This document shows, one piece after another, positions 1-8,905 of a stretch of 64,000 nucleotides of DNA. The position numbers were made by a program, and so were the translations under genes. Origin of the DNA: Marinobacterium arenosum. GTDB taxonomy: Bacteria; Pseudomonadota; Gammaproteobacteria; Pseudomonadales; Balneatricaceae. The notes under the pieces were generated by a model, which was not told where the DNA came from, ran no database searches, and worked only from the letters and a program-made list of their open reading frames with translations. Where the stretch lies: assembly GCF_019795155.1 (NCBI RefSeq), contig NZ_JAILYN010000011.1, positions 34,196 to 98,195 on the forward strand, given 5' to 3'. Each line of letters starts with the position of its first letter. Within the stretch, counting starts at the first letter, position 1.

Positions 1-15
1 GAGGATCGCGTTCAT
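1..15 (-). CDS. Start of next siderophore-operon gene (partial)
   Basis: Only the first five codons (MNAIL) are inside the window. The ATG overlaps the TGA of the upstream decarboxylase gene by four bases (ATGA on the minus strand), the usual sign of translational coupling in one operon. In vibrioferrin-type clusters the remaining members are an MFS exporter and a second IucA/IucC synthetase, so one of these is expected here, but nothing in the visible sequence identifies it. Confidence 0.5.
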
Positions 16-1217
16 CCGTGTGCCTCCAGGTAGTGGAAAACCGGGGCCGGGTGGCACAGGAAGTTCTGGTGCGAGATGTTCCAGGCGTAGGCGCCGGCCA
101 GCGGGAACAGCAGCAGGTCGCCGACCGCCAGCCGCTCGACCAAGCTGTCGCTGGCCAGGATATCCTTCGGCGTGCACAGCTGGCCGGCCACGCTGATTCG
201 CGCCTGCTGCAACTCGGGCCCGCGACGGCGTTCGCCGGTGCCGGTCAGCACCACGAACGGGTGGCTGTGGCCCTGCGCCGGCGGCAGCCGGAACTGGTGG
301 GTGCCGCCCCGGCAGATGGCGAACTGCTGGCCGTGATTCTGTTTCAGGTCGAGCACCTCCATCAGGTAGTAGCCGCAGAAGGCGGTCAGGTAGCGGCCCA
401 TCTCGAAGCGTAGCCGCACCCCTTGCAGGCCGGGCTGAGCCACCAGTTCGTGCAGCCCTTCGGCGAAGCGCGACCAGTCGTACTGCTGCTCCGGCTGGCG
501 GTAGTTGATGCCGATGCCGCCGCCGAGGTTGAGCGTCTTCAGCGCCAGGCCGTGCTGCTGCGCCAACTGCTGGCAGCTCTGCAGGATATGGCCCAGTAGT
601 TGCAGATGGCGCTCGGCATCCAGTTGGTGCGACAGCGCGTGCACATGGAAGCCCTGCAGCTCGATCCAGCGGCTGGCCTGGGCGCGCTCGATCACCGCCG
701 GCAGCGCCTGCGGGTCGATGCCGAAAGCGGTGGCGCAGCCGGCCATGGTCAACCGGGTGCGCATGCTCTCCGGCAGGCTCAGGTTGATCCGCAGCAGTAC
801 CGGCGCCACCTGCTGGCGCGCCTCCGCCTGGGCAATCAGCCGCTCCAGCTCGCCGGCGCTCTCCACATGCAACGCCTCGACGCCCTGTTCCAGCGCCGCG
901 GTGATATCGCTGTCCAACTTGCCCGGCCCGCCGAAGATGAACGGCTTGTCCGCCAGCAGCGGGGTGATCAGCTCCAGCTCGCCGCCGGAGGCGATCTCCA
1001 GGCCGTCGACCTGCGCCGCCACCCGCTGCAGGATCACCGGATTGGGGTTGGCTTTGACTGCGTAGAACAGCTCGACCTGGTTGGGCAGATCAGCCTGCAG
1101 CCGTTGCAGGTGGCTGTCCAGCGCCGGCAGGTCGTAGATGTAGGCCGCCAGCGGATCGGTTTGGGATTGCTGCAACTCAAGGGCCGCCTGTTTGACGGCC
1201 TGTGGGATCTCGATCAC
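12..1217 (-). CDS. PLP-dependent decarboxylase, DAP/ornithine type, siderophore biosynthesis
   Basis: 401-residue fold-type III PLP decarboxylase of the diaminopimelate/ornithine decarboxylase family. The PLP lysine lies in YAVKANPNP (K55), followed by the glycine-rich loop LNLGGGIGINY and a FEMGRYL phosphate-binding segment in place of the EPGR of classical LysA; the C-terminal half has a C-T-P-x-D segment and GAYAWNISH. The GTG start at 1217 is preceded by AGGAG at good spacing, and the longer reading upstream would run into the iucA/C gene. Its place in an NIS siderophore operon argues against lysine synthesis and for production of an amine building block, as PvsE-type enzymes do for vibrioferrin. 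That substrate assignment is inference. Confidence 0.85.
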   Translation of the reverse strand: MIEIPQAVKQAALELQQSQTDPLAAYIYDLPALDSHLQRLQADLPNQVELFYAVKANPNPVILQRVAAQVDGLEIASGGELELITPLLADKPFIFGGPGKLDSDITAALEQGVEALHVESAGELERLIAQAEARQQVAPVLLRINLSLPESMRTRLTMAGCATAFGIDPQALPAVIERAQASRWIELQGFHVHALSHQLDAERHLQLLGHILQSCQQLAQQHGLALKTLNLGGGIGINYRQPEQQYDWSRFAEGLHELVAQPGLQGVRLRFEMGRYLTAFCGYYLMEVLDLKQNHGQQFAICRGGTHQFRLPPAQGHSHPFVVLTGTGERRRGPELQQARISVAGQLCTPKDILASDSLVERLAVGDLLLFPLAGAYAWNISHQNFLCHPAPVFHYLEAHG

Positions 1218-1230
1218 GTTGAACTCCTGA

Positions 1231-3030
1231 TCAGCGGTTGAACGGGCTGGCGACCGGCACGTAGCCGGCCAGCCGGTCGGCGTGTTTGTGGAAACGCACC
1301 AGCAGGTTGGTCTTGCTCGGCAGCGGCTCGCCGGCCAGCAGCGCATCCAGGCTGGCGCGGGCGTTCGCCAGCGGGCACTGGTCGCGATAGCCGCGCACCA
1401 CCTGTTCGATGATCCGCCACAGCTCCGCTTCCAGCCGCGGGCAGTCGTCGGCCAGGTAGTGCACCGCCTCGGCCAGGTTGTTGATGAACAGGCAGTAGCG
1501 CACCCGGTTCCAGCCCTGCTGTTCGCTGTACAGCACCGACTGACGGGCGCGCGGGCTGAGGTCGGCGGTGCGCTCGGCCGGCCAGAGCCGGTCGACCAGC
1601 TTGACCCCTTCGTAGTCGCGTACCGCGACGCCGCTCGGGTAGCCGTCGCGCAGGCAGATCAGGGTGTTCTGCAGGTGCGGCTCGAAGATCAGGCCGTGGC
1701 GGAAGAACGCCTCCAGCATCGGCGGGATCAGCGCCTCGGCATAGCTGCGCAGCCAGAGCGCCTTGTCGGCGACCGGCAGCCAGCGGGCCAGCGGCGCGCC
1801 CTGCTGGAACATGGCGCCGGCCATAATTGCCTCCTCGTCGCCGGCCAGCACGCTACGGATATTCTGCCGCACGATCATGCCGAACCCCTCCTGCACCGCC
1901 TTGTCGCTGTCCGGATCGCAGCCGGGCAGTTCGACGGTCAGGAAGCCCGGTTCGCTCAACAGCCGGAAGCCGGGGAACTGCTGCGCCCAGTCCGCCTGCA
2001 GCGGCTGCAGCCGGCGCTGGATCGCCAGCGCGCTCTCCAGTTCGTAGATCGCGTTCTTGCGCACGCAGTTGGTGATGCGGATATTCAGCGATCCTTTCAG
2101 GAACCAGGGCCGCTCCGGGTGGTAGAGAGTGCGCACCGAGGCGGTTGGCAGGTAGTGCTCGCCGGCCGGGCCCAGGTCTTCGATCAGGCCGTCGGCGATC
2201 GCCTGGCGCACCGCCGGCAGCTCGAGCAGGTAGCGCGCCTGCATCGGGTGGACCGGCACCGCCAGCCGCTCGCTGGCCGGCGCGTCCCGGCCGATATCGG
2301 CCAGCAGTTGCTCGGCGGTCAGCGGCGCCACGGTGTCCACCCGCAGCAGCGGTTCGGCGATGGCGAACCAGTGCAGCTGCAGGCGGCTGCGGTATTCCGG
2401 CGCATAGTCCGCCTCCTGTGCCGCGTGCCCCCACTGGCGGCACTTCGGGGTGGGGTGGAACGGGTGGCCGTAGCGCAGCGACTGTTCTGAGTAACGGTAC
2501 AGGTCGTCCGGTTGCAGCGGCTCGGGCTGGCCGGCCTGGTGGGCCAGGATCTCGCCGGTGGTGGTCAGGCTGTGCTCGATCTGTTGCAGCAGCTCCAGGT
2601 TGAACGGCAGCCCCTCTTCGAGGCTGAGGTTGGCGATCAATGCGCGGGCCAGTTGCAGCGCGCCGAGCGGTTGCCAGGCGGCCGCCCCACCGGCGGTGTG
2701 GCGTGCCAGCACCGGCAGCGCGTAACGGTAGTTACCGGTCAGCGACGGCCGGCTGACGGCGATCATCAGCTGCTGACCGGTCTGCGCCAGGCTCAGCAGC
2801 AGCCAGTGATCCTTGCCGTGGCTGTGGCGCCAGCCCAGCGGCAGCGACTGGCGCAACGCCGGTTCGGGCTGCTGGCACAGCTGGCCGCGCGGGCCGGCCA
2901 CCTCGCGCAGGTAGCAGTTCAGCAGGTTGCGGATGCAGCTGTGCTCGGCGGCCCGGCGGGCCGCATCGAAGGGGGCGGTGGCGTTGAGGCCGTCCGCCAA
3001 CTGGTGCAGCGAGAGAAGCGGGGCGTTCAT
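1231..3030 (-). CDS. IucA/IucC family NIS siderophore synthetase
   Basis: 599 residues, normal length for NRPS-independent siderophore synthetases, which adenylate a carboxylate such as citrate and join it to an amine or alcohol. Family landmarks are visible: VPVHPMQARYLL in the middle, TASVRTLYHPE and KGSLNIRITNCVRKNAIY in the nucleotide/citrate-binding core, and RHGLIFEPHLQNTLI followed by RDYEGVKL towards the C-terminus, where a FhuF-like tail follows. The start overlaps the stop of the ATP-grasp gene by one base, and 13 bases separate its stop from the decarboxylase start, so the three are one operon. Cytoplasmic. Which carboxylate it activates cannot be told from the sequence; vibrioferrin-type PvsB/PvsD is the nearest analogy by context. 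Confidence 0.92.
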   Translation of the reverse strand: MNAPLLSLHQLADGLNATAPFDAARRAAEHSCIRNLLNCYLREVAGPRGQLCQQPEPALRQSLPLGWRHSHGKDHWLLLSLAQTGQQLMIAVSRPSLTGNYRYALPVLARHTAGGAAAWQPLGALQLARALIANLSLEEGLPFNLELLQQIEHSLTTTGEILAHQAGQPEPLQPDDLYRYSEQSLRYGHPFHPTPKCRQWGHAAQEADYAPEYRSRLQLHWFAIAEPLLRVDTVAPLTAEQLLADIGRDAPASERLAVPVHPMQARYLLELPAVRQAIADGLIEDLGPAGEHYLPTASVRTLYHPERPWFLKGSLNIRITNCVRKNAIYELESALAIQRRLQPLQADWAQQFPGFRLLSEPGFLTVELPGCDPDSDKAVQEGFGMIVRQNIRSVLAGDEEAIMAGAMFQQGAPLARWLPVADKALWLRSYAEALIPPMLEAFFRHGLIFEPHLQNTLICLRDGYPSGVAVRDYEGVKLVDRLWPAERTADLSPRARQSVLYSEQQGWNRVRYCLFINNLAEAVHYLADDCPRLEAELWRIIEQVVRGYRDQCPLANARASLDALLAGEPLPSKTNLLVRFHKHADRLAGYVPVASPFNR

Positions 3031-4250
3031 CAGGCGGCGGCCTCCTGTCCGTTGGTCAGCGGTGCCAGGCCGATCGCCAGCTCGTCGGCCAGCTGGTTCA
3101 GGGTGTCGATCAGCACCGCCTCCGATGGGCCGGTGCCGCGCAGGATACTCAGGTAGTCACGGTTGGAGTGCTGCTGCTCGATCCGATCACCCTGTCGGCA
3201 CAGCGGCGCGAACTCGACGGCGCAGCCGTTGCGTTCGATGCGGCGGGCCTCAGGCACCCGCACCACGGTGCCGCTCCGCTCGGCGGTCTGGCAGTGGATT
3301 CGGGCACTGGCGGCGGTCTCCGGCAGGGCCGGCAGCGGCTCGCCCAGGTAGAGGCCGATCACCGCCTGGAACAGCTCGAAGCCCAGCGCCTGGGCCAGCA
3401 GGAAGTCGGACTGGTCGCCGATATTGCGGTAGTTCACCTCGATCAGCCGTGGCCCCTGTTCGGTCAGCACGAACTCGGTGTGGCAGCTGCCGAAACCGAC
3501 TCCCAGCGCCCGCAACTGCTCCAGAATCCGCTGCTCGATCTCCGGTGCGGCGTGGCGCAGCAGCCGTTGGCCCAGCTCGATGAAGGCGGGCGGCTCCGAC
3601 AGGAAGGTTTCGAAGCTGCCCATCACCTCCAGCCGCTCGCCGTCGCCCAGCGTCTCCAGAGTGTGCAGCGGCCCGGCCAGGTACTCCTCCAGCAGCAGTG
3701 GCGTGCCGGGATGCTGCTGCCAGTAGTCGTGGCAGGCCCGTTCCAGTTCCTGCGGGCTGCGCGCCAGGCTGACATGCTCGCTGGCCACCCCTTCGATCGG
3801 CTTGACCACGCAGGGCAGCGGCACCTCGGCCAGCTGCTGCGGCTGGCTGACGCAACGGAACCAGAGTGTATCCAGCCCGGCGGCCTGGATGGTCTGGCGC
3901 ATCATCAGCTTGTTCTTGGCGCGCAGGCAGGCCTGCCAGGGTTTGCCGGGCAGGCCGTAGTAACCGGCCACGATGGCGGCGGCACTCTGCAGGTGGTCGC
4001 TGTTGCTGAACACCGCCAGCGGGGTGACCTGCTGCTGCGCCAGGGCGTTCAGTACCGCCAGCGGGTTGAACACGTCGGCCGGCAGGATCTCGTCGGGCGC
4101 CAGGATGGCCTGCTCAACCAGGGCCTGATGCCGTTCCGGTTGATCGGTGACCACCAGCAGTGGCAGCTGGCGCTGGCGGAGCGCCGGGATGAATCCGGCG
4201 GTAACGGAATCCGTGGGGACGTGGGCAAGGATGACGAAGCGTTCCTTCAT
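3030..4250 (-). CDS. ATP-grasp ligase, siderophore biosynthesis
   Basis: 406-residue ATP-grasp carboxylate-amine ligase. The N-terminal third is a Rossmann-like preATP-grasp domain; the central domain shows PCVVKPIEGVASEHV and LLLEEYLAGPLHTLE (ATP binding), and the metal-binding end is RLIEVNYRNIGDQSDF. It is the first gene of the minus-strand siderophore operon, starting 55 bases from the Fur-like element at 4305. ATP-grasp enzymes of this kind add an amino acid to a carboxylate; in vibrioferrin clusters PvsA fills this slot. The exact reaction is inference. A GAGGT ribosome-binding sequence sits upstream of the ATG. Confidence 0.85.
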   Translation of the reverse strand: MKERFVILAHVPTDSVTAGFIPALRQRQLPLLVVTDQPERHQALVEQAILAPDEILPADVFNPLAVLNALAQQQVTPLAVFSNSDHLQSAAAIVAGYYGLPGKPWQACLRAKNKLMMRQTIQAAGLDTLWFRCVSQPQQLAEVPLPCVVKPIEGVASEHVSLARSPQELERACHDYWQQHPGTPLLLEEYLAGPLHTLETLGDGERLEVMGSFETFLSEPPAFIELGQRLLRHAAPEIEQRILEQLRALGVGFGSCHTEFVLTEQGPRLIEVNYRNIGDQSDFLLAQALGFELFQAVIGLYLGEPLPALPETAASARIHCQTAERSGTVVRVPEARRIERNGCAVEFAPLCRQGDRIEQQHSNRDYLSILRGTGPSEAVLIDTLNQLADELAIGLAPLTNGQEAAA

Positions 4251-4276
4251 GGCTGACCTCTCTAGCGGTGGGTGGA

Positions 4277-4319
4277 GATAGTGATATACAACTGCAAGCG
4301 CAATTGCGAATCACTATCA
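4277..4319. promoter_or_regulatory. Divergent Fur-box region
   Basis: The segment at 4305-4319 (TGCGAATCACTATCA) matches the 7-1-7 Fur consensus TGATAATnATTATCA at 11 of 14 positions. GATAGTGAT at 4277-4285 is an exact inverted copy of ATCACTATC at 4310-4318, with the palindrome CGCAATTGCG between them, so the whole intergenic region is a dyad serving the ATP-grasp operon on the left and the fecI-like gene on the right. Iron repression of both operons is inferred. Confidence 0.6.
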
Positions 4320-4371
4320 TTCTGTTACGCTAGACGCTCGAGAGTTCAAACACCCAACCTAAGTTGTCTTA

Positions 4372-4959
4372 ATGTCTACGAATTTTTATCAGCGGGCACT
4401 GCTTGCCAGTGATCTGACAGGGGACGATGATGGCGCCGGCAGTGCGTCCGAAGCCCAGCAGGTGCCGTCGCTGGATGCGCTCTATCAGCAGCACCGCCCG
4501 GCACTGTTGTCGCACCTGCAACGGATGGTGAAGGATCCGCATATCGCCGAGGAGTTGCTGCACGATACCTTCATCCGCCTGTCGCGGATGCCGGCATTGA
4601 GCAGCATCCGCCAGCCGAAATCGTTCCTGCTCAAGGTGGCCAGCAACCTGGCGCTGGATCATTTGCGCCAGTGCCAGCGACAGCCGGACAGTGGCGGCGA
4701 GGAGGAGCTGGCCGAGCAGGCGTCGTCCGAACCCGGCCAGCTGGACTTGCTGCTGCAGGAGCGCCGCCAGCGGCGGCTGCGGGAGGCGATCGACCAGCTG
4801 CCGCCGCGGGCGCGGGAGACCCTGCTGCTGGTGCGCTACCGGGAGCTGACGTTGCGCGAGGCTGCCCAGGAGCTGGGCATCTCTCAGACAATGGTGGAAA
4901 AGCACCTGAAGAATGCGTTACAGAAGTGTCGGGCGGTTTTGCAGTCGGACATGCAATAA
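4372..4959 (+). CDS. FecI-type ECF RNA polymerase sigma factor
   Basis: 195 residues with sigma-70 region 2 (HLQRMVKDPHIAEELLHDTFIRL, LKVASNLALDHLR) and region 4 (LPPRARETLLLVRYRELTLREAAQELGIS, with the helix-turn-helix near residues 150-180). The next two genes encode a FecR-like protein and an STN-domain TonB receptor, so this is the cytoplasmic end of an iron-siderophore cell-surface signalling system that should transcribe the receptor gene. It is divergent from the siderophore operon across a Fur-type dyad. No strong Shine-Dalgarno sequence is visible upstream of the ATG. Confidence 0.93.
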   Translation: MSTNFYQRALLASDLTGDDDGAGSASEAQQVPSLDALYQQHRPALLSHLQRMVKDPHIAEELLHDTFIRLSRMPALSSIRQPKSFLLKVASNLALDHLRQCQRQPDSGGEEELAEQASSEPGQLDLLLQERRQRRLREAIDQLPPRARETLLLVRYRELTLREAAQELGISQTMVEKHLKNALQKCRAVLQSDMQ

Positions 4960-4971
4960 GTGGGTTGTTTG

Positions 4972-5955
4972 ATGACCAGAGAAGATTTAACGCCCGCTGA
5001 TGGCCAGCGGGACTCGATCCATGAACAGGCGAGCCAGTGGTTTTTCCGCCTGCGCGAGCGGCCGGGTGATCCGGGCCTGCTGGCGCAGTTCGAGCGCTGG
5101 AAGGGCGACGATCCCGCAAAGGAGGCCTGTTACCTGGAATTGCTGCTGTTGTGGGATGAGCTGGAGCGGCTGGCGCCCGACAGCGACAAGCGGGCGCCGC
5201 CAGCGGTCGAACGCGCGGGCCCGCCGGCGGCCACCCGAACCGGTCACCGGCGCGGCCTGGCGGCGTTGCTGAGCCTGGCAATGCTCTGCCTGCTGGCCTG
5301 GCTGCTGCCGGCCCGCTACTGGCTGCCGGCGGCCGATTACGCCACCGGGGTCGGCGAGACGCGGGTAGTCGAACTGGCCGACGGCAGCCGGCTGCATCTG
5401 AATGGCCGCTCGGCGGTGACGGTCGATTTCGATAGCGCCGAGCGCCGCTTGCGGTTGCTGTACGGTGAAGCTTTCTTCGAGGTGGCCCGCGATGCAGCCC
5501 GGCCGTTCCGGGTCGCGGCGCGGGATACCACCACCGAAGCGATCGGCACCGCGTTCAATATCCGCATCACCGACGGGCGTGTCGATACCACCCTGACCGA
5601 GGGGCGGGTGAGGGTCCATCTGCCCGATCGCGCACCCCAACCGCTGCATGCCGGCCAGCGGTTGAGCTGGACCGGGGATCACTCGGTCCGGGTCAGTGAT
5701 GGCCCGGGCCATTATCTGCCGGCCTGGAAGCAGGGGCTGCTCGCGCTGGACCGGCAGCCACTGGCGGAGGTGGTCGAGCTGCTGAACCGCCACTATCGGC
5801 CGATGATTCGGGTGGTCGATCCCGCCCTGTGGCAAACCCCGGTCAGCGGCACCTTGCCGCTGGACGATCTGCCGACCCTGCTGGCGATGCTGGAGCGCTC
5901 GCTGGCGGTGCGTCACTCCGCGATCGGCGAGCAGCTGTTGCTGCTGCATCGGTAG
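4972..5955 (+). CDS. FecR-like anti-sigma factor / sigma regulator
   Basis: 327-residue single-pass inner-membrane protein: N-terminal cytoplasmic DUF4880-type helix bundle (about residues 15-60, with ASQWFFRLRERPGDP and FERWKGDDPAKEA), a transmembrane segment at about 96-113 and a periplasmic FecR domain (GETRVVELADGSRLHLNGRS onwards, TEGRVRVHLP). It transmits occupancy of the TonB receptor to the adjacent FecI-type factor. The ATG at 4972 lies 12 bases after the sigma gene's stop; a GTG at 4960 in the same frame would add four residues and touch that stop, so the start is not certain. The C-terminus is typical of the part that contacts the receptor STN domain. Confidence 0.9.
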   Translation: MTREDLTPADGQRDSIHEQASQWFFRLRERPGDPGLLAQFERWKGDDPAKEACYLELLLLWDELERLAPDSDKRAPPAVERAGPPAATRTGHRRGLAALLSLAMLCLLAWLLPARYWLPAADYATGVGETRVVELADGSRLHLNGRSAVTVDFDSAERRLRLLYGEAFFEVARDAARPFRVAARDTTTEAIGTAFNIRITDGRVDTTLTEGRVRVHLPDRAPQPLHAGQRLSWTGDHSVRVSDGPGHYLPAWKQGLLALDRQPLAEVVELLNRHYRPMIRVVDPALWQTPVSGTLPLDDLPTLLAMLERSLAVRHSAIGEQLLLLHR

Positions 5956-6111
5956 TTTTTAGGTTTTTCTCGGATTGGCGGGAAACACCTGCATCCGGTG
6001 AACAAGCGCCGCGTGGCCGCAACAAACTGGTTGGTTCTTCACTTTTTAATATTTTTTTAAAAAAGAGGGTTGGGTATTCAGCGCAGGTAAACGTCTTACT
6101 GCTGTTGCAAA

Positions 6112-6126
6112 TGCAAATAATTAGCA
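6112..6126 (+). promoter_or_regulatory. Fur box upstream of the TonB receptor
   Basis: TGCAAATAATTAGCA matches the Fur 7-1-7 consensus at 11 of 14 positions and lies inside a larger inverted repeat, AATGC at 6110 against GCATT at 6124. It is 38 bases before the receptor start, so it could overlap the receptor's own promoter in addition to any FecI-type control. Confidence 0.6.
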
Positions 6127-6164
6127 TTCATAACCGCAGACGGAAGTTACCGGGAGTCGCTTGC

Positions 6165-8585
6165 ATGACAGATACTCAGCCTCGCACATCATCGCCAACC
6201 GCCAATCCACAGCTGAAGCGCCGCCTCAAACGGGCCTTCTGCCGCAGCGCGCTCTGCGCCGCCGTGCTCGCTGGCATATCCGGCCCCGCCTGGGCCCAGG
6301 ACGCGGAGCGGTTGCAGCAGCCGCTGGTGCTGAGTATTCCGGCGCAGAGTCTGGCCCGCTCGATCACCGACCTGGCTCAGCAGGCGCAGCTGGTGGTCTT
6401 GCTGCAACCGGGCCAGTTCCAGCAGCAGGCCGCGCAGCCGCTGCAGGGCCAACTGACCCTGGCCGAAGCGCTGGATCTGCTGCTGGCCGACAGCGGTTAT
6501 GGCTACAGCATCGAAGCGGGCAACCAGCTGGTGCTCAAGCCGCTCGGTCCGGTGGCGCAGGCCGAGCAGATGGCCAAGCTCGAGGTGGTCGGCAACTGGC
6601 TGGACAAGGTGGGCGAGCAGACCCTGCATGAATTTCCCGGTGCCCGTCACCGGCTGAGCCAGCAGGATTTCGAACAGGCCGGCGCCTTCAGCCTGACCGA
6701 GGCGTTCCGCAAGATCCCCGGTATGCAGGTGCGCGTGCCGGCGGAGAGCTACGGTGCCAACCACGCGCTCAGCGTCGGCGTGCGCGGCCTGAAATCCCGC
6801 TTCTCCGAGAAATCCACCATCCTGCTGGACGGCATGCCGCTGTCGTTCGCGCCGTACGGCCAGCCGCAGCTGTCCATCGCGCCGATCTCGCTGGGCAACC
6901 TGGCGGCGATCGACGTGGTCAAAGGGGGCAGCTCGGTACGTTACGGGCCGCAGAACGTCGGCGGGATCATCAACTTCGTCACCCCGGATATCCCGGAGCA
7001 GGCGGAAGGCCGGATCACCGTGCGCGGTGAGGGGGCGACCGGCGACGCCGAAGGCAACCTGCGCGGCCAGGTCAATGCGTTCTACGGCGGCAAGGTGACT
7101 GAGGATAGCGGCCTGGCACTGCTCTACTCCGGCAGTCACGGCGGCAACTACCGCGAGCACTCCGACGAGGATATCGACGACCTGATGGTCAAGGGCGAGA
7201 CCTGGCTGAGCGACAACCAGCAGCTGGACGGTCACCTGCGCTACTTCAAGGCCAAGACTGAGATCCCCGGCGGTCTCAACGAGCAGCAGTTCGCCGAAGA
7301 CCCCTACCAGTCGCGCTACAACTTCAACCATTTCGAGGGTGACCGCAAGGAAGCGCGGCTGCGCTACACCAACTACCTCAGCGACAGCCAGGAGCTGCAG
7401 ATCCAGGGCTTCTACGCCACCACCTACCGGCTGTATGGCCTGCAGTTCAACCCCGACAGCCGCCAGCGCTACGACGAGTGGGGCCGCGAATACGATGTCT
7501 ACGGCATTGAGCCGCGCTATAGCCAGCTGGTGGAGCTGGACAACAGCAGCCACGAGTTCTCGGTCGGTTACCGCTACGTCAAGGAGGATGCCAAGCTGAA
7601 CCGCACCCGCTGGAACAACTTCGCAGTCGGCAGCGATCCGGTTACGGTCGATGGCGTGTTGCGTACCCTGGACGATGCCGGCACCACCGCTCATGCGCTC
7701 TACCTGGACGACCGTATCCAGTTCGGCGACTGGACGCTGACCCCGGGCGCACGGCTGGAGAAGGTGGAGGTGTTCCGCCACAGCCTGGTGAAGAAAAACC
7801 AGCCGAACGATTTCCGCAACGAGCAGGACTACACCGAGTTTCTGCCGTCGGTCAGCCTCGGCTACCGGTTGTCGCCGACCACCCAGCTGTTCGCCAACTA
7901 CAACACCTCGTTCGGCACCCTGCAGCACCTGCAGCTGTCGGACTCCACGGAAAACGAGCTGGAACCGGAGATCGCCCGCACCGTCGAACTGGGCGGCCGT
8001 TACCGCAACGGCGGCCTGAGCGCCGACCTGACCCTGTTCAACATCAACTTCACCAACAAACTGCAGTGGGATGACAGCCTGGGCCACCACGTCAACCGCG
8101 GCAGAACCCGCCACTACGGGGTGGAGATGGGCGCCGCCTACGACTTTGCCGGTGGTTTGAACCTGCACGGCAACCTGGCCTACACCCACGCCGAGTTCCG
8201 CGAGGGCGACCTGGCCGGCAAGGAGCTGCCGTACTACTCCAACTGGGTCGGCAATCTGGGCGCGGAATACCGCTACGGCGACTGGACCTACAACCTGGAG
8301 GGTTACGCCCAGTCCAAGCAGTACTCCGACAACGAGAACACCGACCCGCTGACCGTGGTCAACAACACCTACTTCCGCGGCCATATGCCGGGCTACATGA
8401 TCTGGAACCTGCGCGCCAGCTACCGCCTGGCCGGCCTGGCAGACGATGCCAGCATCGCCTTCGGCCTGAAGAACCTGTTCGATCAGGACTACTACACCCT
8501 GACCGGCCCGGACCAGCCGTACGGCGCCGGTATCGACGTGGGCGCGCCGCGCACCGCCTATGTCGAACTGTCGATGGGGTTCTGA
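6165..8585 (+). CDS. TonB-dependent ferric-siderophore receptor with STN domain
   Basis: 806-residue outer-membrane receptor. A signal peptide ends near AWA-QD (residue 44). It is followed by a secretin/TonB short N-terminal (STN) domain (about 50-130, LSIPAQSLARSITDLAQQA), a TonB-box-like KLEVVGNW, the plug (PGMQVRVPAESYGANHALSVG, GGSSVRYGPQNVGGIINF) and a 22-strand barrel ending in a terminal phenylalanine (VELSMGF). The STN domain marks it as a transducing receptor that signals to the FecR/FecI pair just upstream. Extending the frame to earlier starts would overlap fecR, and the ATG at 6165 gives a proper signal peptide. Ligand by context: the siderophore made by the divergent operon. Confidence 0.93.
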   Translation: MTDTQPRTSSPTANPQLKRRLKRAFCRSALCAAVLAGISGPAWAQDAERLQQPLVLSIPAQSLARSITDLAQQAQLVVLLQPGQFQQQAAQPLQGQLTLAEALDLLLADSGYGYSIEAGNQLVLKPLGPVAQAEQMAKLEVVGNWLDKVGEQTLHEFPGARHRLSQQDFEQAGAFSLTEAFRKIPGMQVRVPAESYGANHALSVGVRGLKSRFSEKSTILLDGMPLSFAPYGQPQLSIAPISLGNLAAIDVVKGGSSVRYGPQNVGGIINFVTPDIPEQAEGRITVRGEGATGDAEGNLRGQVNAFYGGKVTEDSGLALLYSGSHGGNYREHSDEDIDDLMVKGETWLSDNQQLDGHLRYFKAKTEIPGGLNEQQFAEDPYQSRYNFNHFEGDRKEARLRYTNYLSDSQELQIQGFYATTYRLYGLQFNPDSRQRYDEWGREYDVYGIEPRYSQLVELDNSSHEFSVGYRYVKEDAKLNRTRWNNFAVGSDPVTVDGVLRTLDDAGTTAHALYLDDRIQFGDWTLTPGARLEKVEVFRHSLVKKNQPNDFRNEQDYTEFLPSVSLGYRLSPTTQLFANYNTSFGTLQHLQLSDSTENELEPEIARTVELGGRYRNGGLSADLTLFNINFTNKLQWDDSLGHHVNRGRTRHYGVEMGAAYDFAGGLNLHGNLAYTHAEFREGDLAGKELPYYSNWVGNLGAEYRYGDWTYNLEGYAQSKQYSDNENTDPLTVVNNTYFRGHMPGYMIWNLRASYRLAGLADDASIAFGLKNLFDQDYYTLTGPDQPYGAGIDVGAPRTAYVELSMGF

Positions 8586-8611
8586 GTCGCGTGCTACTGT
8601 GATCGTAAAAT

Positions 8612-8647
8612 TTGACCGCTCTTGGCAGGGATGCCAAGAGCGGTCAA
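8612..8647. terminator. Long stem-loop after the receptor gene
   Basis: A perfect 16-bp stem (TTGACCGCTCTTGGCA at 8612 against its complement at 8632) with a four-base loop lies 27 bases after the receptor stop. There is only a short T-run afterwards, but the AT-flanked symmetrical stem could terminate in both directions, also serving the GFA gene reading towards it. Confidence 0.7.
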
Positions 8648-8649
8648 TT

Positions 8650-8905
8650 TAGTTTGAGGCCTTTGAGGGTGGTCCCCGTCCAGGATGGCGTCCTACAGGG
8701 CTTGGAGTACAACCCGCTACTATGGGGGGGCGGTGCTTTGAAGCAGCCCGCTCCGCGGGCGACATGGCCGTTTACCCGTTCCCAACAGGGCTCAGCCGCA
8801 GCCAAGCCGAAGCGACTTTTTTGGTGCAAAAAAGAACGCAACGATTACACGAAAAACGCGGGCTTGGATGCCGGCTGTAGCAATTTGTTATGCATTTTTT
8901 GGATC
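8650..8905. other. Non-coding stretch with a REP-like remnant
   Basis: No convincing gene. Around 8740-8762 there is a REP-like core (GAAGCAGCCCGCTCCGCGGG), and at 8813-8831 a small hairpin with T-rich and A-rich arms (CTTTTTTGGTGCAAAAAAG). Base composition falls towards AT from here into the GFA gene. Confidence 0.5.
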
